The notes beneath the pieces are model-generated. The model saw nothing but the letters and a program-made list of their open reading frames with translations, was not told the origin of the DNA and did not search any database. Below, one piece after another: positions 25,383 to 33,410 of a DNA stretch of 64,000 bases. Position numbers and translations under genes: made by a program. The first letter of the stretch is position 1. Each line of letters begins with the position of its first letter. The stretch is from Spongisporangium articulatum (GTDB lineage: Bacteria > Actinomycetota > Actinomycetes > Actinomycetales > Kineosporiaceae). The stretch spans positions 930,001 to 994,000 of the forward strand of contig NZ_JBITLV010000001.1 in NCBI RefSeq assembly GCF_044465595.1. Reading direction: 5' to 3'.

Positions 25383-25388
25383 TAGCCT
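25383..25388 (+). promoter_or_regulatory. -10 box of a leaderless promoter (MFS-tmk)
   Basis: TAGCCT lies 7 nt before the GTG at 25396, in the short gap after topA. It suggests that the MFS-kinase, holB and protease genes have their own leaderless transcript. Confidence 0.5.
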
Positions 25389-25395
25389 GGCCCGC

Positions 25396-27765
25396 GTGAC
25401 AGAGCCCGCAGCGCCCCCGACGCAGGAGGTGCCGGAACAGGACCACGACGTGGCGGCGGTGCTGCGCGTCACCTCGTTCCGGCGCCTGTGGCTGGCGCTG
25501 AGCGGGTCCAGCTTCGGCGACTGGCTCGGGCTGCTGGCCACCACGGCCATGGCCCAGCAGCTGGCCTCGGGGTCCTACTCGGGCGAGAACCTGGCCGTCG
25601 CGGGCGTCCTGATCCTCCGGCTGGCCCCGGCGATCGTCTTCGGGCCGCTGGCCGGCGCGCTGGCCGACCGGCTGAACCGCAAGTTCACGATGGTCGTCGG
25701 CGACGTGCTGCGCGGCCTGCTGTTCATCACCATCCCGATCGTCGGCACCCTGGAGTGGCTGTACATCGCCACGTTCCTGATCGAGATCGTGGCGCTGTTC
25801 TGGATGCCGGCCAAGGAGGCCACGGTCCCGAACCTCGTGCCGCGCAACCGGCTCGAGGCCGCCAACCAGATGAGCCTGGCCACCACCTACGGCACGGCCC
25901 CGGTGGCGGCGCTCGTCTTCTCGCTGATCAGCCTGCTCACCGGTGGCCTGGACAACTGGTTCGACCGGTTCGCGACCAACCCGGTCGAGCTGGCGCTGTA
26001 CATCAACGCGGCCACGTTCATCATCTCCGGCATCGTCATCGCCCGGTTGCCGATCCCGCGGCGGCAGGCCGACCAGCGGGGCGCCTCGGAATCGTTGATC
26101 CGCTCGATCACCGACGGCTGGAAGTTCATCGGCACCACCCCGACCGTGCGCGGGCTCGTGCTCGGCATGCTCGGCGCCTTCGCCGCCGCGGGCTTCGTGA
26201 TCGGGCTGGCCTCGGGCTACGTGAAGGACCTCGGCGCCGGTCAGCCCGGGTACGGGGCCCTGTTCGCGGCCGTGTTCCTCGGGCTGGCGACCGGGATGTG
26301 GCTCGGGCCGCGCCTGCTGGCCGGGTTCTCCCGGTTCCGGCTGTTCGGGCTGGCGCTGGTCGCCGCCGGCGGCTTCCTGGCCGCGCTCGCGCTGGTGCCG
26401 AACATCGTGATGGCCTTCCTGTTCACCATCGGGCTCGGCGCCTGCGGTGGGGTGGCCTGGGTGACCGGCTACACCCTGCTCGGTCTCACGGTCGACGACG
26501 CGGTGCGCGGGCGCACCTTCGCGTTCCTCACGTCGGCGGCGCGGATCGTCCTGGTCGCGGTGCTGGCGGCGGGTCCGGCGCTGGCCGCGTTGATCGGTCG
26601 GCACACGTTCCGGTTCACCGACCACTTCCAGCTGACCTACAACGGCGCCGCGTTCGTCTTCCTGCTGGCCGCCGTCCTGGCCATCAGCCTGGGTGTCCTG
26701 GCCTACCGCGAGATGGACGACCGGCCCGGCGCCAGCCTGCTGCACGACCTGCACGAGGTGTGGCTGACCCGGCGCGGGGTGACGCCGCAGCCCGCGCGTC
26801 GCGCCTACCCGGGCGCGTTCGTCGTCTTCGAGGGTGGGGACGGCACCGGCAAGACCACCCAGGCCCGGCTGCTGGCCGACTGGCTGCGCTCCGACCAGGG
26901 GCATGAGGTCGTGCTGACCCGGGAGCCCGGTGCGACGCCCGTGGGGGTGCGGCTGCGCGAGGTGCTGCTGCACGGTGAGCCGCTCGCCGTCCGGGCGGAG
27001 GCCCTGCTGTTCGCGGCCGACCGCGCGCACCACGTCGAGTCCGTCGTCCGGCCGGCCCTGGAGCGCGGCGAGATCGTCGTCTCCGACCGGTACGTCGACT
27101 CCTCCGTCGCCTACCAGGGCGCCGGGCGTGACCTCGACGGCGACGAGGTCGGCCGTATCTCCCGTTGGGCCACCGAGGGGCTGGTGCCCGACCTGACCGT
27201 GCTGCTCGACGTCGACCCGGTGATCAGCACCGGCCGTCGCGCGCGCGACGCGGCCCGCTCCGGCGAGGACAACCTGGAGGTCCAGTCGAAGGGCTTCCAC
27301 GAGCGGGTCCGGGCCCGGTTCCTCGACCTCGCCCGGCGCGAACCGCACCGCTACGTCGTGCTGGACGGCGGTCTGCCGGTCGACGAGGTCCAGGCACAGG
27401 TCCGGCAGCGGGTCCGGGAGGTGCTGCCGCTGTCGCCCCGCCGCCGCGCGCAGCTGGCCGAGCGGCTCCAGGAGGAGGACGCCTCGCGCGAGCGCCGGGC
27501 GGCCGCCGAGTCCGAGGTGCACCGGATGGACGCCGAGCTGCGGGAACGCCGGATGGCGGAGGCCCGCGAGCGCGAGGAGTCCCGCCGCCGGGCCCGTGAC
27601 GAGGCCGAACGGCAGCTGCAGGAGGAGGCCGAGCGCGAGCTGCGGGCCCAGGAGGACGGCCGGGGCCGGCACGAGGCCGACCGGCGGTCCGCGGCCGCTG
27701 CGGCCGCTGCGGCCCAGGTGCTGGATCCGCTCACCGGCACTCCCGAGGAGGGTCCGCGCCCGTGA
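25396..27765 (+). CDS. tmk: MFS transporter fused to thymidylate kinase
   Basis: Residues 20-450 are a 12-helix major-facilitator domain of the enterobactin-exporter-like group (FGPLAGALADRLNRK loop). A complete dTMP kinase follows (about 470-685) with P-loop FEGGDGTGKTTQ (near 477), the LTREPGATPVG segment and SDRYVDSSVAYQGAG. The C-terminal ~85 residues are a Glu/Arg-rich coiled coil ending in an Ala run. The kinase makes dTDP for DNA synthesis and the transporter substrate is unknown. The fusion is known in actinobacteria and explains the membrane location of this otherwise soluble enzyme. The stop overlaps the holB start. Confidence 0.95.
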   Translation: MTEPAAPPTQEVPEQDHDVAAVLRVTSFRRLWLALSGSSFGDWLGLLATTAMAQQLASGSYSGENLAVAGVLILRLAPAIVFGPLAGALADRLNRKFTMVVGDVLRGLLFITIPIVGTLEWLYIATFLIEIVALFWMPAKEATVPNLVPRNRLEAANQMSLATTYGTAPVAALVFSLISLLTGGLDNWFDRFATNPVELALYINAATFIISGIVIARLPIPRRQADQRGASESLIRSITDGWKFIGTTPTVRGLVLGMLGAFAAAGFVIGLASGYVKDLGAGQPGYGALFAAVFLGLATGMWLGPRLLAGFSRFRLFGLALVAAGGFLAALALVPNIVMAFLFTIGLGACGGVAWVTGYTLLGLTVDDAVRGRTFAFLTSAARIVLVAVLAAGPALAALIGRHTFRFTDHFQLTYNGAAFVFLLAAVLAISLGVLAYREMDDRPGASLLHDLHEVWLTRRGVTPQPARRAYPGAFVVFEGGDGTGKTTQARLLADWLRSDQGHEVVLTREPGATPVGVRLREVLLHGEPLAVRAEALLFAADRAHHVESVVRPALERGEIVVSDRYVDSSVAYQGAGRDLDGDEVGRISRWATEGLVPDLTVLLDVDPVISTGRRARDAARSGEDNLEVQSKGFHERVRARFLDLARREPHRYVVLDGGLPVDEVQAQVRQRVREVLPLSPRRRAQLAERLQEEDASRERRAAAESEVHRMDAELRERRMAEAREREESRRRARDEAERQLQEEAERELRAQEDGRGRHEADRRSAAAAAAAAQVLDPLTGTPEEGPRP

Positions 27766-28940
27766 CCGTGTGGGACGACGTGGTCGGCCAGGAGGCGGCG
27801 ATCGCGACGCTGAGCGAGGCCGTGCGCGCTGCGCGCGCCCTGCGTTCGGGCCCCACGTCGTCCGGCCCGGTCGTCGGTGAGCACGCGATGACTCACGCCT
27901 GGCTGTTCACCGGCCCGCCCGGGTCGGGGCGTTCCACCGCCGCCCGCGCGTTCGCCGCGGCCCTGCAGTGCCCGCGCGGCGGGTGCGGCGAGTGCCACGA
28001 GTGCCGGACGGCGTTGAGCGGCTCCCACGCGGACGTCACCCTGGTCGCCACCGAGCGGTTGTTCCTGCGGGTGGAGGACGTGCGCCCGTTGATCCAGCTC
28101 GCCCAGCGCAGCCCGTCGAACGGGCAGTGGCGGGTCATCGTCATCGAGGACGCCGACCGGCTGAACGAGCAGTCCGGGAACGTGCTGCTGAAGGCCATCG
28201 AGGAGCCGCCGGAGCGCACGGTCTGGGTGCTGTGCGCGCCGAGTGCGGACGACATGCTGACCACGATCCGGTCGCGGTGCCGCCGGGTGGGGCTGCGCAT
28301 CCCGCCGCCGGACCAGGTGGCCGAGCTGCTGGTCCGCCGCGACGGCGCGGAACCGGCCGTCGCGGCCTTCGCGGCGCGGGCGGCGCAGAGCCACATCGGG
28401 CTGGCCCGGCGCCTGGCCCTCGACGAGGGCGCGCGGATCCGGCGGCGTGAGGTGCTGCAGCTGCCCGGCCGGTTGCGTTCGGTCGGCGGGGCGGTGATGG
28501 CCGCGGGGCAGCTCGTGGAGGTCGCCGCCGAGGAGTCCAAGTCGGCCACCACCGAGCGCGACGCCGTCGAGAAGGCCGAGCTGCTGCACTCCCTGGGCGC
28601 CGAGGGGCTGGCCACGTTGCCGCCCGCGGTGCGGGCCCAGGTGCGGCAGCTGGAGGAGAACCAGAAGCGGCGCGCCACCCGGGCCCAGCGTGACGTGCTC
28701 GACCGGGCGCTGGTCGACCTGCTGTCGTTGTACCGGGACGTGCTGATGGTGCAGCTGCGGGCCGGTTCCGGTGAGCTGGTCAACGCCGAGATGGTGGCCG
28801 AGATCGACTCGGAGGCCAGGGCTTCCACGCCCGAGCAGACGTTGCGTCGGATGGACTCGATCGGCCTGGCCCGCGAGCGGATCGAGGCGAACGTCGCACC
28901 GCTGCTGGCGGTCGAGGCGCTGATGGTGGCGCTTCGCTAG
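27762..28940 (+). CDS. holB: DNA polymerase III delta' subunit
   Basis: This is a clamp-loader AAA+ protein with DDVVGQEAAIATL, a Walker A-like GPPGSGRSTAARAFA in which the catalytic Lys is Arg, a zinc-binding cluster (CPRGGCGECHEC), and VIVIEDADRLNEQSGNVLLKAIEEPP with the sensor RSRCR. As in other delta' subunits ATP binding is not expected; it acts as the stator of the loader. GTG 27762 overlaps the tmk fusion stop by 4 nt. The next gene begins on the base after the stop. Confidence 0.95.
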   Translation: MTVWDDVVGQEAAIATLSEAVRAARALRSGPTSSGPVVGEHAMTHAWLFTGPPGSGRSTAARAFAAALQCPRGGCGECHECRTALSGSHADVTLVATERLFLRVEDVRPLIQLAQRSPSNGQWRVIVIEDADRLNEQSGNVLLKAIEEPPERTVWVLCAPSADDMLTTIRSRCRRVGLRIPPPDQVAELLVRRDGAEPAVAAFAARAAQSHIGLARRLALDEGARIRRREVLQLPGRLRSVGGAVMAAGQLVEVAAEESKSATTERDAVEKAELLHSLGAEGLATLPPAVRAQVRQLEENQKRRATRAQRDVLDRALVDLLSLYRDVLMVQLRAGSGELVNAEMVAEIDSEARASTPEQTLRRMDSIGLARERIEANVAPLLAVEALMVALR

Positions 28941-30482
28941 ATGAGGTCGCGCCGGGGGTTGGTCGCTGCCCTGGGGGCGGTGTGCCTGGCCGTCCTCTGC
29001 GCCTGTTCGGGCGGTGGCCCCGACCTGCCGGTCAAGCACCTGGAGGGGGCGGCCAGCCCGCCCGACGGGACGTCCGATCCGGCGAGATCGTCGGCGCTGG
29101 AACGGTTCTACGGCCAGAAGGTGGACTGGTCGGACTGCGAGGACGGGTTCCTCTGCGCGTCGGTCGTGGTGCCGGTCGACTGGGCCCAGCCGGGTGGGGC
29201 GACGCTCAAGATGGCCGTGAACCGGTTGCCGGCAACGGGCGACTCGATCGGGTCGCTGGTCGTGAACCCCGGGGGCCCAGGGGTTTCCGGGTTGGCCTTC
29301 GCCCGGTCCGCGCCCCGCTACTTCGGGGCGCAGGTGCGCGAGCACTACGACATCGTCGGTTTCGACCCGCGCGGGGTGGGGGCGTCGTCGGGCGTGAAGT
29401 GCCTGACGGACGCCGCGCAGGACGCCTCGGCGGCCGAGGACTCGACGCCCGACACGGCCACCGAACTCGCCGCGGCCGTGGCCGACGCGAAGTCGTTCGG
29501 GCGGGTGTGCGAGGCGCGCACCGGCGCTCTGCTCGGGCACGTGGACACCATCAGCGTCGCGAAGGATCTCGACGTGCTGCGGGCCGTGCTCGGCGAGGAC
29601 CGGCTGTCGTTCCAGGGCATCTCGTACGGCACCTTCATCGGCGCCTGGTACGCCGAGCTGTTCCCCTGGCGGGTCGGGCGGATGGTGCTCGACGGCGCGG
29701 TCGACCCGGCGCTGAGCGCCGAGCAGTACCTGGAGGGTCAGGCGTCCGGTTTCTCGAAGGTGCTCGACGCCTACCTGAAGGACTGTCTCGACTCCTCGGA
29801 CTGCCCGCTGAGCGGCACGGTCACGTCGGCCGTCGCCCAGCTCGGCCGGCTCGTCGACTCGGTGGACGCGAACCCGCTGCCCACCCGGTCGGGGCGCAAG
29901 CTGACCCAGAGCCTGATGACCACCGGCATCGTCGGCTCGCTGTACGCCGTGCAGAGCTGGCCCACGCTCACCGAGGCGCTCACGAAGGCGATGGAGGGGG
30001 ACGGCAGCGGGCTGCTGGCCCAGGCCGACCGGTACCTGGAGCGGGAGTCGAACGGCCACTACTCGGGTGACGTCGTGGCCGCGAACCCGGCCATCTTCTG
30101 TCTCGACAGCGCCGAGGCCCGCACGCCGGAGCAGATCGCCGTCGACGCCCGAGCCGTCGCCGCGAAGTACCCGCCGCTGGGCGGTTCCATCGCGTGGTCC
30201 GGCCTCACGTGCGCCGAGTGGCCGCTGAAGGCCGTCGTGCCGCATCGGGAGCTGCACGCCGACGGCGCCCCGCCGATCCTGGTCGTCGGCACCACCCAGG
30301 ACCCGGCCACCCCCTACGCCTGGGCCGTCTCGCTGGCCACCCAGCTGAAGTCGGGCCGCCTGCTCACCTGGCAGGGCACTGTCCACACCGCCTACCGCCA
30401 GGGCAGCCCGTGCGTCGACACCGCCATCGAGACGTACCTGCTGTCCGGCGACCTCCCCGCCACGGGCACCCGCTGCCGCTGA
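28941..30482 (+). CDS. Lipoprotein S33-family (TAP-like) peptidase
   Basis: The signal peptide ends in the lipobox LCAC (Cys near 22), so the mature enzyme is a membrane-anchored lipoprotein. The alpha/beta hydrolase fold shows SLVVNPGGPGVSG for the oxyanion loop, nucleophile elbow GISYGTFIG (Ser near 228), VVGTTQDPATPY (Asp) and GTVHTAY (His) in the TAP C-terminal domain, as in tripeptidyl aminopeptidases of Streptomyces. It probably trims N-terminal peptides outside the cell. A homologue occupies the same place after holB in Streptomyces. The ATG directly follows the holB TAG. Confidence 0.93.
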   Translation: MRSRRGLVAALGAVCLAVLCACSGGGPDLPVKHLEGAASPPDGTSDPARSSALERFYGQKVDWSDCEDGFLCASVVVPVDWAQPGGATLKMAVNRLPATGDSIGSLVVNPGGPGVSGLAFARSAPRYFGAQVREHYDIVGFDPRGVGASSGVKCLTDAAQDASAAEDSTPDTATELAAAVADAKSFGRVCEARTGALLGHVDTISVAKDLDVLRAVLGEDRLSFQGISYGTFIGAWYAELFPWRVGRMVLDGAVDPALSAEQYLEGQASGFSKVLDAYLKDCLDSSDCPLSGTVTSAVAQLGRLVDSVDANPLPTRSGRKLTQSLMTTGIVGSLYAVQSWPTLTEALTKAMEGDGSGLLAQADRYLERESNGHYSGDVVAANPAIFCLDSAEARTPEQIAVDARAVAAKYPPLGGSIAWSGLTCAEWPLKAVVPHRELHADGAPPILVVGTTQDPATPYAWAVSLATQLKSGRLLTWQGTVHTAYRQGSPCVDTAIETYLLSGDLPATGTRCR

Positions 30483-30490
30483 CCCGTCCC

Positions 30491-30513
30491 TGCGTTGATC
30501 ATGCACAAACGCA
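30491..30513. repeat. Dispersed palindromic element, partial copy
   Basis: TGATCATGCACAAAC starts at 30496 and lies in a small hairpin, TGCGTT (30491-30496) with AACGCA (30508-30513), just after the peptidase gene. It is close to the TGATCATGCAGAAAC core at 17228 and 61890, but the second long arm is missing. It is a plausible terminator. Confidence 0.5.
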
Positions 30514-30552
30514 GCATCGGCGTCGGTGGCCGGAGCACGCCGCCGGACCCCC

Positions 30553-30558
30553 TATAGT
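30553..30558 (+). promoter_or_regulatory. -10 box of the tRNA-Thr gene
   Basis: TATAGT lies 35 nt before the mature tRNA 5' end, in an otherwise GC-rich region. No clear -35 is seen. Confidence 0.5.
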
Positions 30559-30593
30559 GGTTGCTCGTGCGCCCGGCCCCCGGCCGGTCTCAC

Positions 30594-30670
30594 GCCGCCT
30601 TAGCTCAGTCGGCCAGAGCAGCTCACTCGTAATGAGCAGGTCGTCGGTTCGATTCCGACAGGCGGCTCCA
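30594..30670 (+). tRNA. tRNA-Thr (anticodon CGT)
   Basis: The acceptor stem is GCCGCCT (30594-30600) with AGGCGGC (30660-30666), discriminator T and an encoded CCA (30668-30670). The D arm is TAGCTCAGTCGG. The anticodon stem GCTCA/TGAGC encloses loop CTCGTAA, giving CGT for ACG codons. The T arm is GTCGG-TTCGATT-CCGAC. The 3' 45 nt are duplicated at 32071, marking an integration site. Confidence 0.97.
30626..30670 (+). repeat. Attachment-site repeat, left (attL) within tRNA-Thr
   Basis: This 45-bp stretch, from the anticodon loop to the CCA end of the tRNA, is identical to 32071-32115. Bases on either side differ. This is the usual footprint of a tyrosine-integrase element in a tRNA 3' end. 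Confidence 0.85.
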
Positions 30671-30887
30671 TCGTTTCCGCAGGTCAGAAGCCGAATTCGT
30701 GCTTGGTTGAACGTGCTTGACTCGTCGACGCGGCATGAATGTATGAGCCGCTCGTTGTCTCTGTCGCGACTCAGGGGCACTCAGCCAACGTTCGAAGGTC
30801 GTGGAGGCCAGGCCATGATCGGGAACGGTCGTGCCAGCGATGGGCGATCGAGCGTGCCGGCGCCGAGGGCTTGCTGGAATTGAGCTG

Positions 30888-30903
30888 GGTCAATCAGGTC
30901 AAT
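30888..30903 (+). promoter_or_regulatory. Direct-repeat site upstream of the excisionase-like gene
   Basis: GGTCAAT occurs twice (30888-30894 and 30897-30903) with a 9-bp period, 25 bp before the excisionase-like ATG. Short direct repeats of this kind are typical binding sites for MerR/Xis-like winged-helix proteins, so self-binding is possible. Confidence 0.35.
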
Positions 30904-30927
30904 GATCCTTGCGGTAGGCCTGATGTC

Positions 30928-31134
30928 ATGACGATCAAGAACTGGCCCGGTGCGCCGCTCACGCTGAGCGTGGGCGAGGCAGTCAGACTGCGCGGCCTCT
31001 CGTCGATGACGCTCCACCGCGAGATCCAGGCCGACAGGTTCCCGGCCGGGCGCATCGGCGGTCGGCTGATCATCCCTACTCAAGCGATCAGCGAGATGCT
31101 GGCAACGGCGACCCGCGAAACCCCGCGAAGGTAA
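30928..31134 (+). CDS. Excisionase-family small HTH protein
   Basis: The 68-residue protein carries an HTH_17 (excisionase/MerR-like) domain: LTLSVGEAVRLRGLSSMTLH, then RFPAGRIGGRLIIPTQAISEML, the winged part of the fold. Such proteins bend DNA at att sites to favour excision or act as small repressors. It is the only recombination-related gene of the islet. ATG 30928 follows TAGGCCTGATGTC; ribosome site weak. Confidence 0.75.
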   Translation: MTIKNWPGAPLTLSVGEAVRLRGLSSMTLHREIQADRFPAGRIGGRLIIPTQAISEMLATATRETPRR

Positions 31135-31199
31135 CGCCGGAGAGTGGGTCCTCACCCGGCGGCCTCGCGAAGGGCTGATCCCGCGTAGTCACTAGGCCT

Positions 31200-31517
31200 T
31201 CAGGCGACGTCGCTGCGCGGGGTGATCCGGACGGCGAGGTCCGCGTCCAGGGCTTGGGCGATGCGGTTGAGTACCGGCAGTGTCGGGGTGGTTCCGCCAG
31301 CCTCGAGCCGGGCGACCGCCGATTGGGTCATGGCGGCGGACTGGGCCAGTTGCTTCTGGGTCCAGCCGCGGTCTTCGCGCAGCCGCCGAACCGCTGCCCC
31401 GAGTTCGAAGGCCAGTCGGGCGGCCTCGTAGGCCTGCTCGGCGCCGGGCTCGCTCATCCGCCGGTCGCGCAGCTGCGCCCAGTCGCCGCTCGCCCCGCCG
31501 TCGCTTCGGTCAGGCAT
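31200..31517 (-). CDS. XRE-family antitoxin
   Basis: The 105-residue protein has an HTH_3 domain in the C-terminal half: AAVRRLREDRGWTQKQLAQS, AAMTQSAVARLEAGGTTPTL, PVLNRIAQALDADL. It is the second gene of a two-gene operon after a RelE/HigB-like toxin and overlaps it by 8 nt. This toxin-first order with an XRE antitoxin is the HigBA arrangement. It is expected to neutralise the toxin and repress the operon through the palindrome at 31868. Confidence 0.85.
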   Translation of the reverse strand: MPDRSDGGASGDWAQLRDRRMSEPGAEQAYEAARLAFELGAAVRRLREDRGWTQKQLAQSAAMTQSAVARLEAGGTTPTLPVLNRIAQALDADLAVRITPRSDVA

Positions 31518-31869
31518 CGTCGTCCCCTTCCTCGTCGAGCGTGTGTCTCTGTGCGATGCACTGGGCCAGTGCCCGCCGGGCCCGGTCGACTTCCCTGTCC
31601 TCGCGCATCCGGGTCTTGGTGAATGTCGTCAGCAGGACGATCCGGCGACCCGGTGCGATCCAGTACGTGATCCGGACCGATTGCCGGTCCAGATGGAACC
31701 GCAGTTCGCGCAGCTTGCCGTCCAGCTGACGGGTGTATGGCTCACCTAGCAGGGGGCCTTGGGCGGTCAAAAGGTCGATGTAGAACGCGGTGGTGGCGAA
31801 TTGCTCGGTCGTCAACCGTTCGAGCCAGTTCCGTACCTCTGGCTCGAGTTCCACGGTACCCCAGGACAT
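31510..31869 (-). CDS. RelE/HigB-like toxin (phage gp49-like)
   Basis: The 119-residue protein shows the phage-derived Gp49/HigB-like pattern: VRNWLERLTTEQFATTAFYI, then LGEPYTRQLDGKLRELRF, VRITYWIAPGRRIVLLTTFTK and a basic, helical C-terminus. HigB/RelE toxins cleave mRNA on the ribosome. The ATG at 31869 lies within an ATAGC-N6-GCTAT palindrome, with an AT-rich -10-like AATATA only a few bases upstream, so translation probably starts on a very short leader. Confidence 0.85.
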   Translation of the reverse strand: MSWGTVELEPEVRNWLERLTTEQFATTAFYIDLLTAQGPLLGEPYTRQLDGKLRELRFHLDRQSVRITYWIAPGRRIVLLTTFTKTRMREDREVDRARRALAQCIAQRHTLDEEGDDDA

Positions 31870-31883
31870 AGCGATGATGCTAT
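31868..31883 (-). promoter_or_regulatory. Palindromic operator of the toxin-antitoxin operon
   Basis: ATAGC (31868-31872) and GCTAT (31879-31883) form an inverted repeat that covers the toxin start codon and part of a -10-like box (AATATA, 31886 to 31881). This is consistent with autorepression by the XRE antitoxin. Confidence 0.5.
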
Positions 31884-32070
31884 ATTGCTGCCCTGTGGGC
31901 GTGTCCAGAACGCATTCTGAGGAGACTGTTTCCTCGGACCCCGTGGGGCCAAGTCCGTGGCATGACGTGTGGCCTGAGTCAGAGTGTTCGTGCAGGTCGC
32001 AGCGGTGGCTGAGTTCGCGCGGTTGAGTGTTCGGGCCTGGTCAGAGCGCTATGAGACGGTCAGCGGGCGC

Positions 32071-32115
32071 CTCGTAATGAGCAGGTCGTCGGTTCGATTC
32101 CGACAGGCGGCTCCA
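32071..32115 (+). repeat. Attachment-site repeat, right (attR)
   Basis: This is an exact 45-bp copy of the 3' part of the tRNA-Thr gene (30626-30670), lacking the 5' half of the tRNA. The 134 bp from here to the epoxide hydrolase stop hold nothing recognisable. Confidence 0.85.
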
Positions 32116-32249
32116 GTGGTTCCGGCGCACTTCGCGGCCCGCACGAGCCGGCGGAACGCGAACCGCGGTTGACGGAGGCCGGAACGCTCGTCGCGCTGGC
32201 CGTGCGGTGGTCGATCGGCACGGACGCCTCGACGCCTGGCCCCTCGGGG

Positions 32250-33410
32250 TCAGAGGGGCATGGGGCCGAGCGCCCGCTGCAGTTCGAGGGCGAAGGTCGA
32301 GGGCACCTCGAGCATCGGGAAGTGCCCACCTCGGGCTGCCACGTTCCAGTAGGTGAGATTCTGAAACCGCTTCTCCACCCAGTGGCGAGGAACCTTCTCG
32401 ATGTCGGCGGGAAAGATCGTCACGGCCGCAGGGACGGAGACCACGTCCTCGTTGCCCCGGGGCGGGAAGTTCTCCCAGTAGAAGCGGGCCGACGAGCCCC
32501 CGCTGCCGGTCAGCCAGTACAGCATCACGGTGTCCAGGATCCGGTCCCGGCTCACGGCGTCCGTCACGGACCCCTGGTGGTCGGTCCAGCTGTGGAACTT
32601 GTCGAGGATCCAGGTCAGTTGGGCGACCGGCGAGTCCGCCAAGGCGTACGCCACCGTCTGGGGCCGGGTGGACTGCTCCAGTGAATAGCCTCCGCCGTAG
32701 CGCCAGAAGCGGCGGGTCTCGGCGACCCAGGTGTCCTCCATCTCCGTCAGCCGCCCGGCGCCCTCGGCGGGTTCGCTGACGTACGGGGTGAACGTGTGCA
32801 GGCCCGCCACCAGGTCGCGGTGGCGCGTCGCGAGAGCGGCGCTCACCCGGCCCCCCCAGTCGCCCCCGACCGCGAAGAAGCGCTCGTACCCCAGCCGCCG
32901 CATCAGCTGGGCCCAGGCATCGGCGGTGCGCTCGACTCCCCATCCCGTCGCATGCGGCTTGCCACTGAACGCGTAGCCCGGCAGGGACGGGGCCACCACG
33001 TGGAACGCGGGTGCCTCCGGTGACGCCGGTTCGGTCAGCTCGCGGACGACGGCCAGCGGCTCGACCACGGAACTCGGCCAGCCGTGGCTGATGATCATCG
33101 GACGGGCGTCCGGACGGGGCGAACGCACGTGCAGGAAGTGGACGTCGAGCCCGTCGATCTCGGTCATCGCCGGCCCGTGCTCGTTGACTTCCCGCTCCAG
33201 CCGCCGCCAGTCGTAGTCGTGCGACCAGTACCGCACCAGGTCCGCGACGTAGTCGCGCGGCGGGCCCTGACGCCAGTCGGCTTCTCCGCCGGGCGTGGCG
33301 ACCGTCTCGGTCTCGGGCAGGCGCGTCCGGTGCAGACGATCGCGCAGGTCGTCGAGGTCGCGCTCGGGGACGTGGACAGGGAACGGTCGTACCTCGTCAT
33401 GCATGGACAT
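32250..33410 (-). CDS. Epoxide hydrolase (EHN-type alpha/beta hydrolase)
   Basis: An N-terminal EHN domain (RPFPVHVPERDLDDLRDRL, with ADWRQGPP) precedes an alpha/beta hydrolase core with HGWPSSV (oxyanion), the nucleophile Asp in VGGDWGGRV and the catalytic His in ARGGHFPMLEVP. Tyrosines in the cap (e.g. in RRFWRYGGGYSLEQ) may bind the epoxide oxygen. It hydrolyses epoxides to diols, usually of xenobiotic or lipid origin. ATG 33410 is chosen for the AAAGG site 9 nt upstream. It overlaps the end of the upstream MFS gene by 14 nt, so the two are one transcription unit. Confidence 0.9.
   Translation of the reverse strand: MSMHDEVRPFPVHVPERDLDDLRDRLHRTRLPETETVATPGGEADWRQGPPRDYVADLVRYWSHDYDWRRLEREVNEHGPAMTEIDGLDVHFLHVRSPRPDARPMIISHGWPSSVVEPLAVVRELTEPASPEAPAFHVVAPSLPGYAFSGKPHATGWGVERTADAWAQLMRRLGYERFFAVGGDWGGRVSAALATRHRDLVAGLHTFTPYVSEPAEGAGRLTEMEDTWVAETRRFWRYGGGYSLEQSTRPQTVAYALADSPVAQLTWILDKFHSWTDHQGSVTDAVSRDRILDTVMLYWLTGSGGSSARFYWENFPPRGNEDVVSVPAAVTIFPADIEKVPRHWVEKRFQNLTYWNVAARGGHFPMLEVPSTFALELQRALGPMPL

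Larger units (their letters stand above)
30671..32115 (+). mobile_element. Integrase-less genomic islet at tRNA-Thr
   Basis: About 1.4 kb is bounded by the 45-bp tRNA repeat. It contains an excisionase-like HTH gene on the plus strand and a toxin-antitoxin pair on the minus strand. Composition is visibly less GC-rich than the surroundings, especially near 30690-30760 and 31870-32060. No integrase, replication or transfer gene is present, so it is either a decayed remnant or a passenger mobilised in trans. About 260 bp at the left end and 200 bp at the right end hold no recognisable gene. Confidence 0.8.

Noticed and set aside
27912..27945. Missing catalytic Lys in the holB Walker A motif
   Set aside because: A non-functional P-loop is normal for the delta' subunit, so it is not a sign of decay.
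27351..30506. Long minus-strand open frame opposite tmk, holB and the protease
   Set aside because: Antisense shadow; composition is not protein-like and the plus-strand genes are certain.
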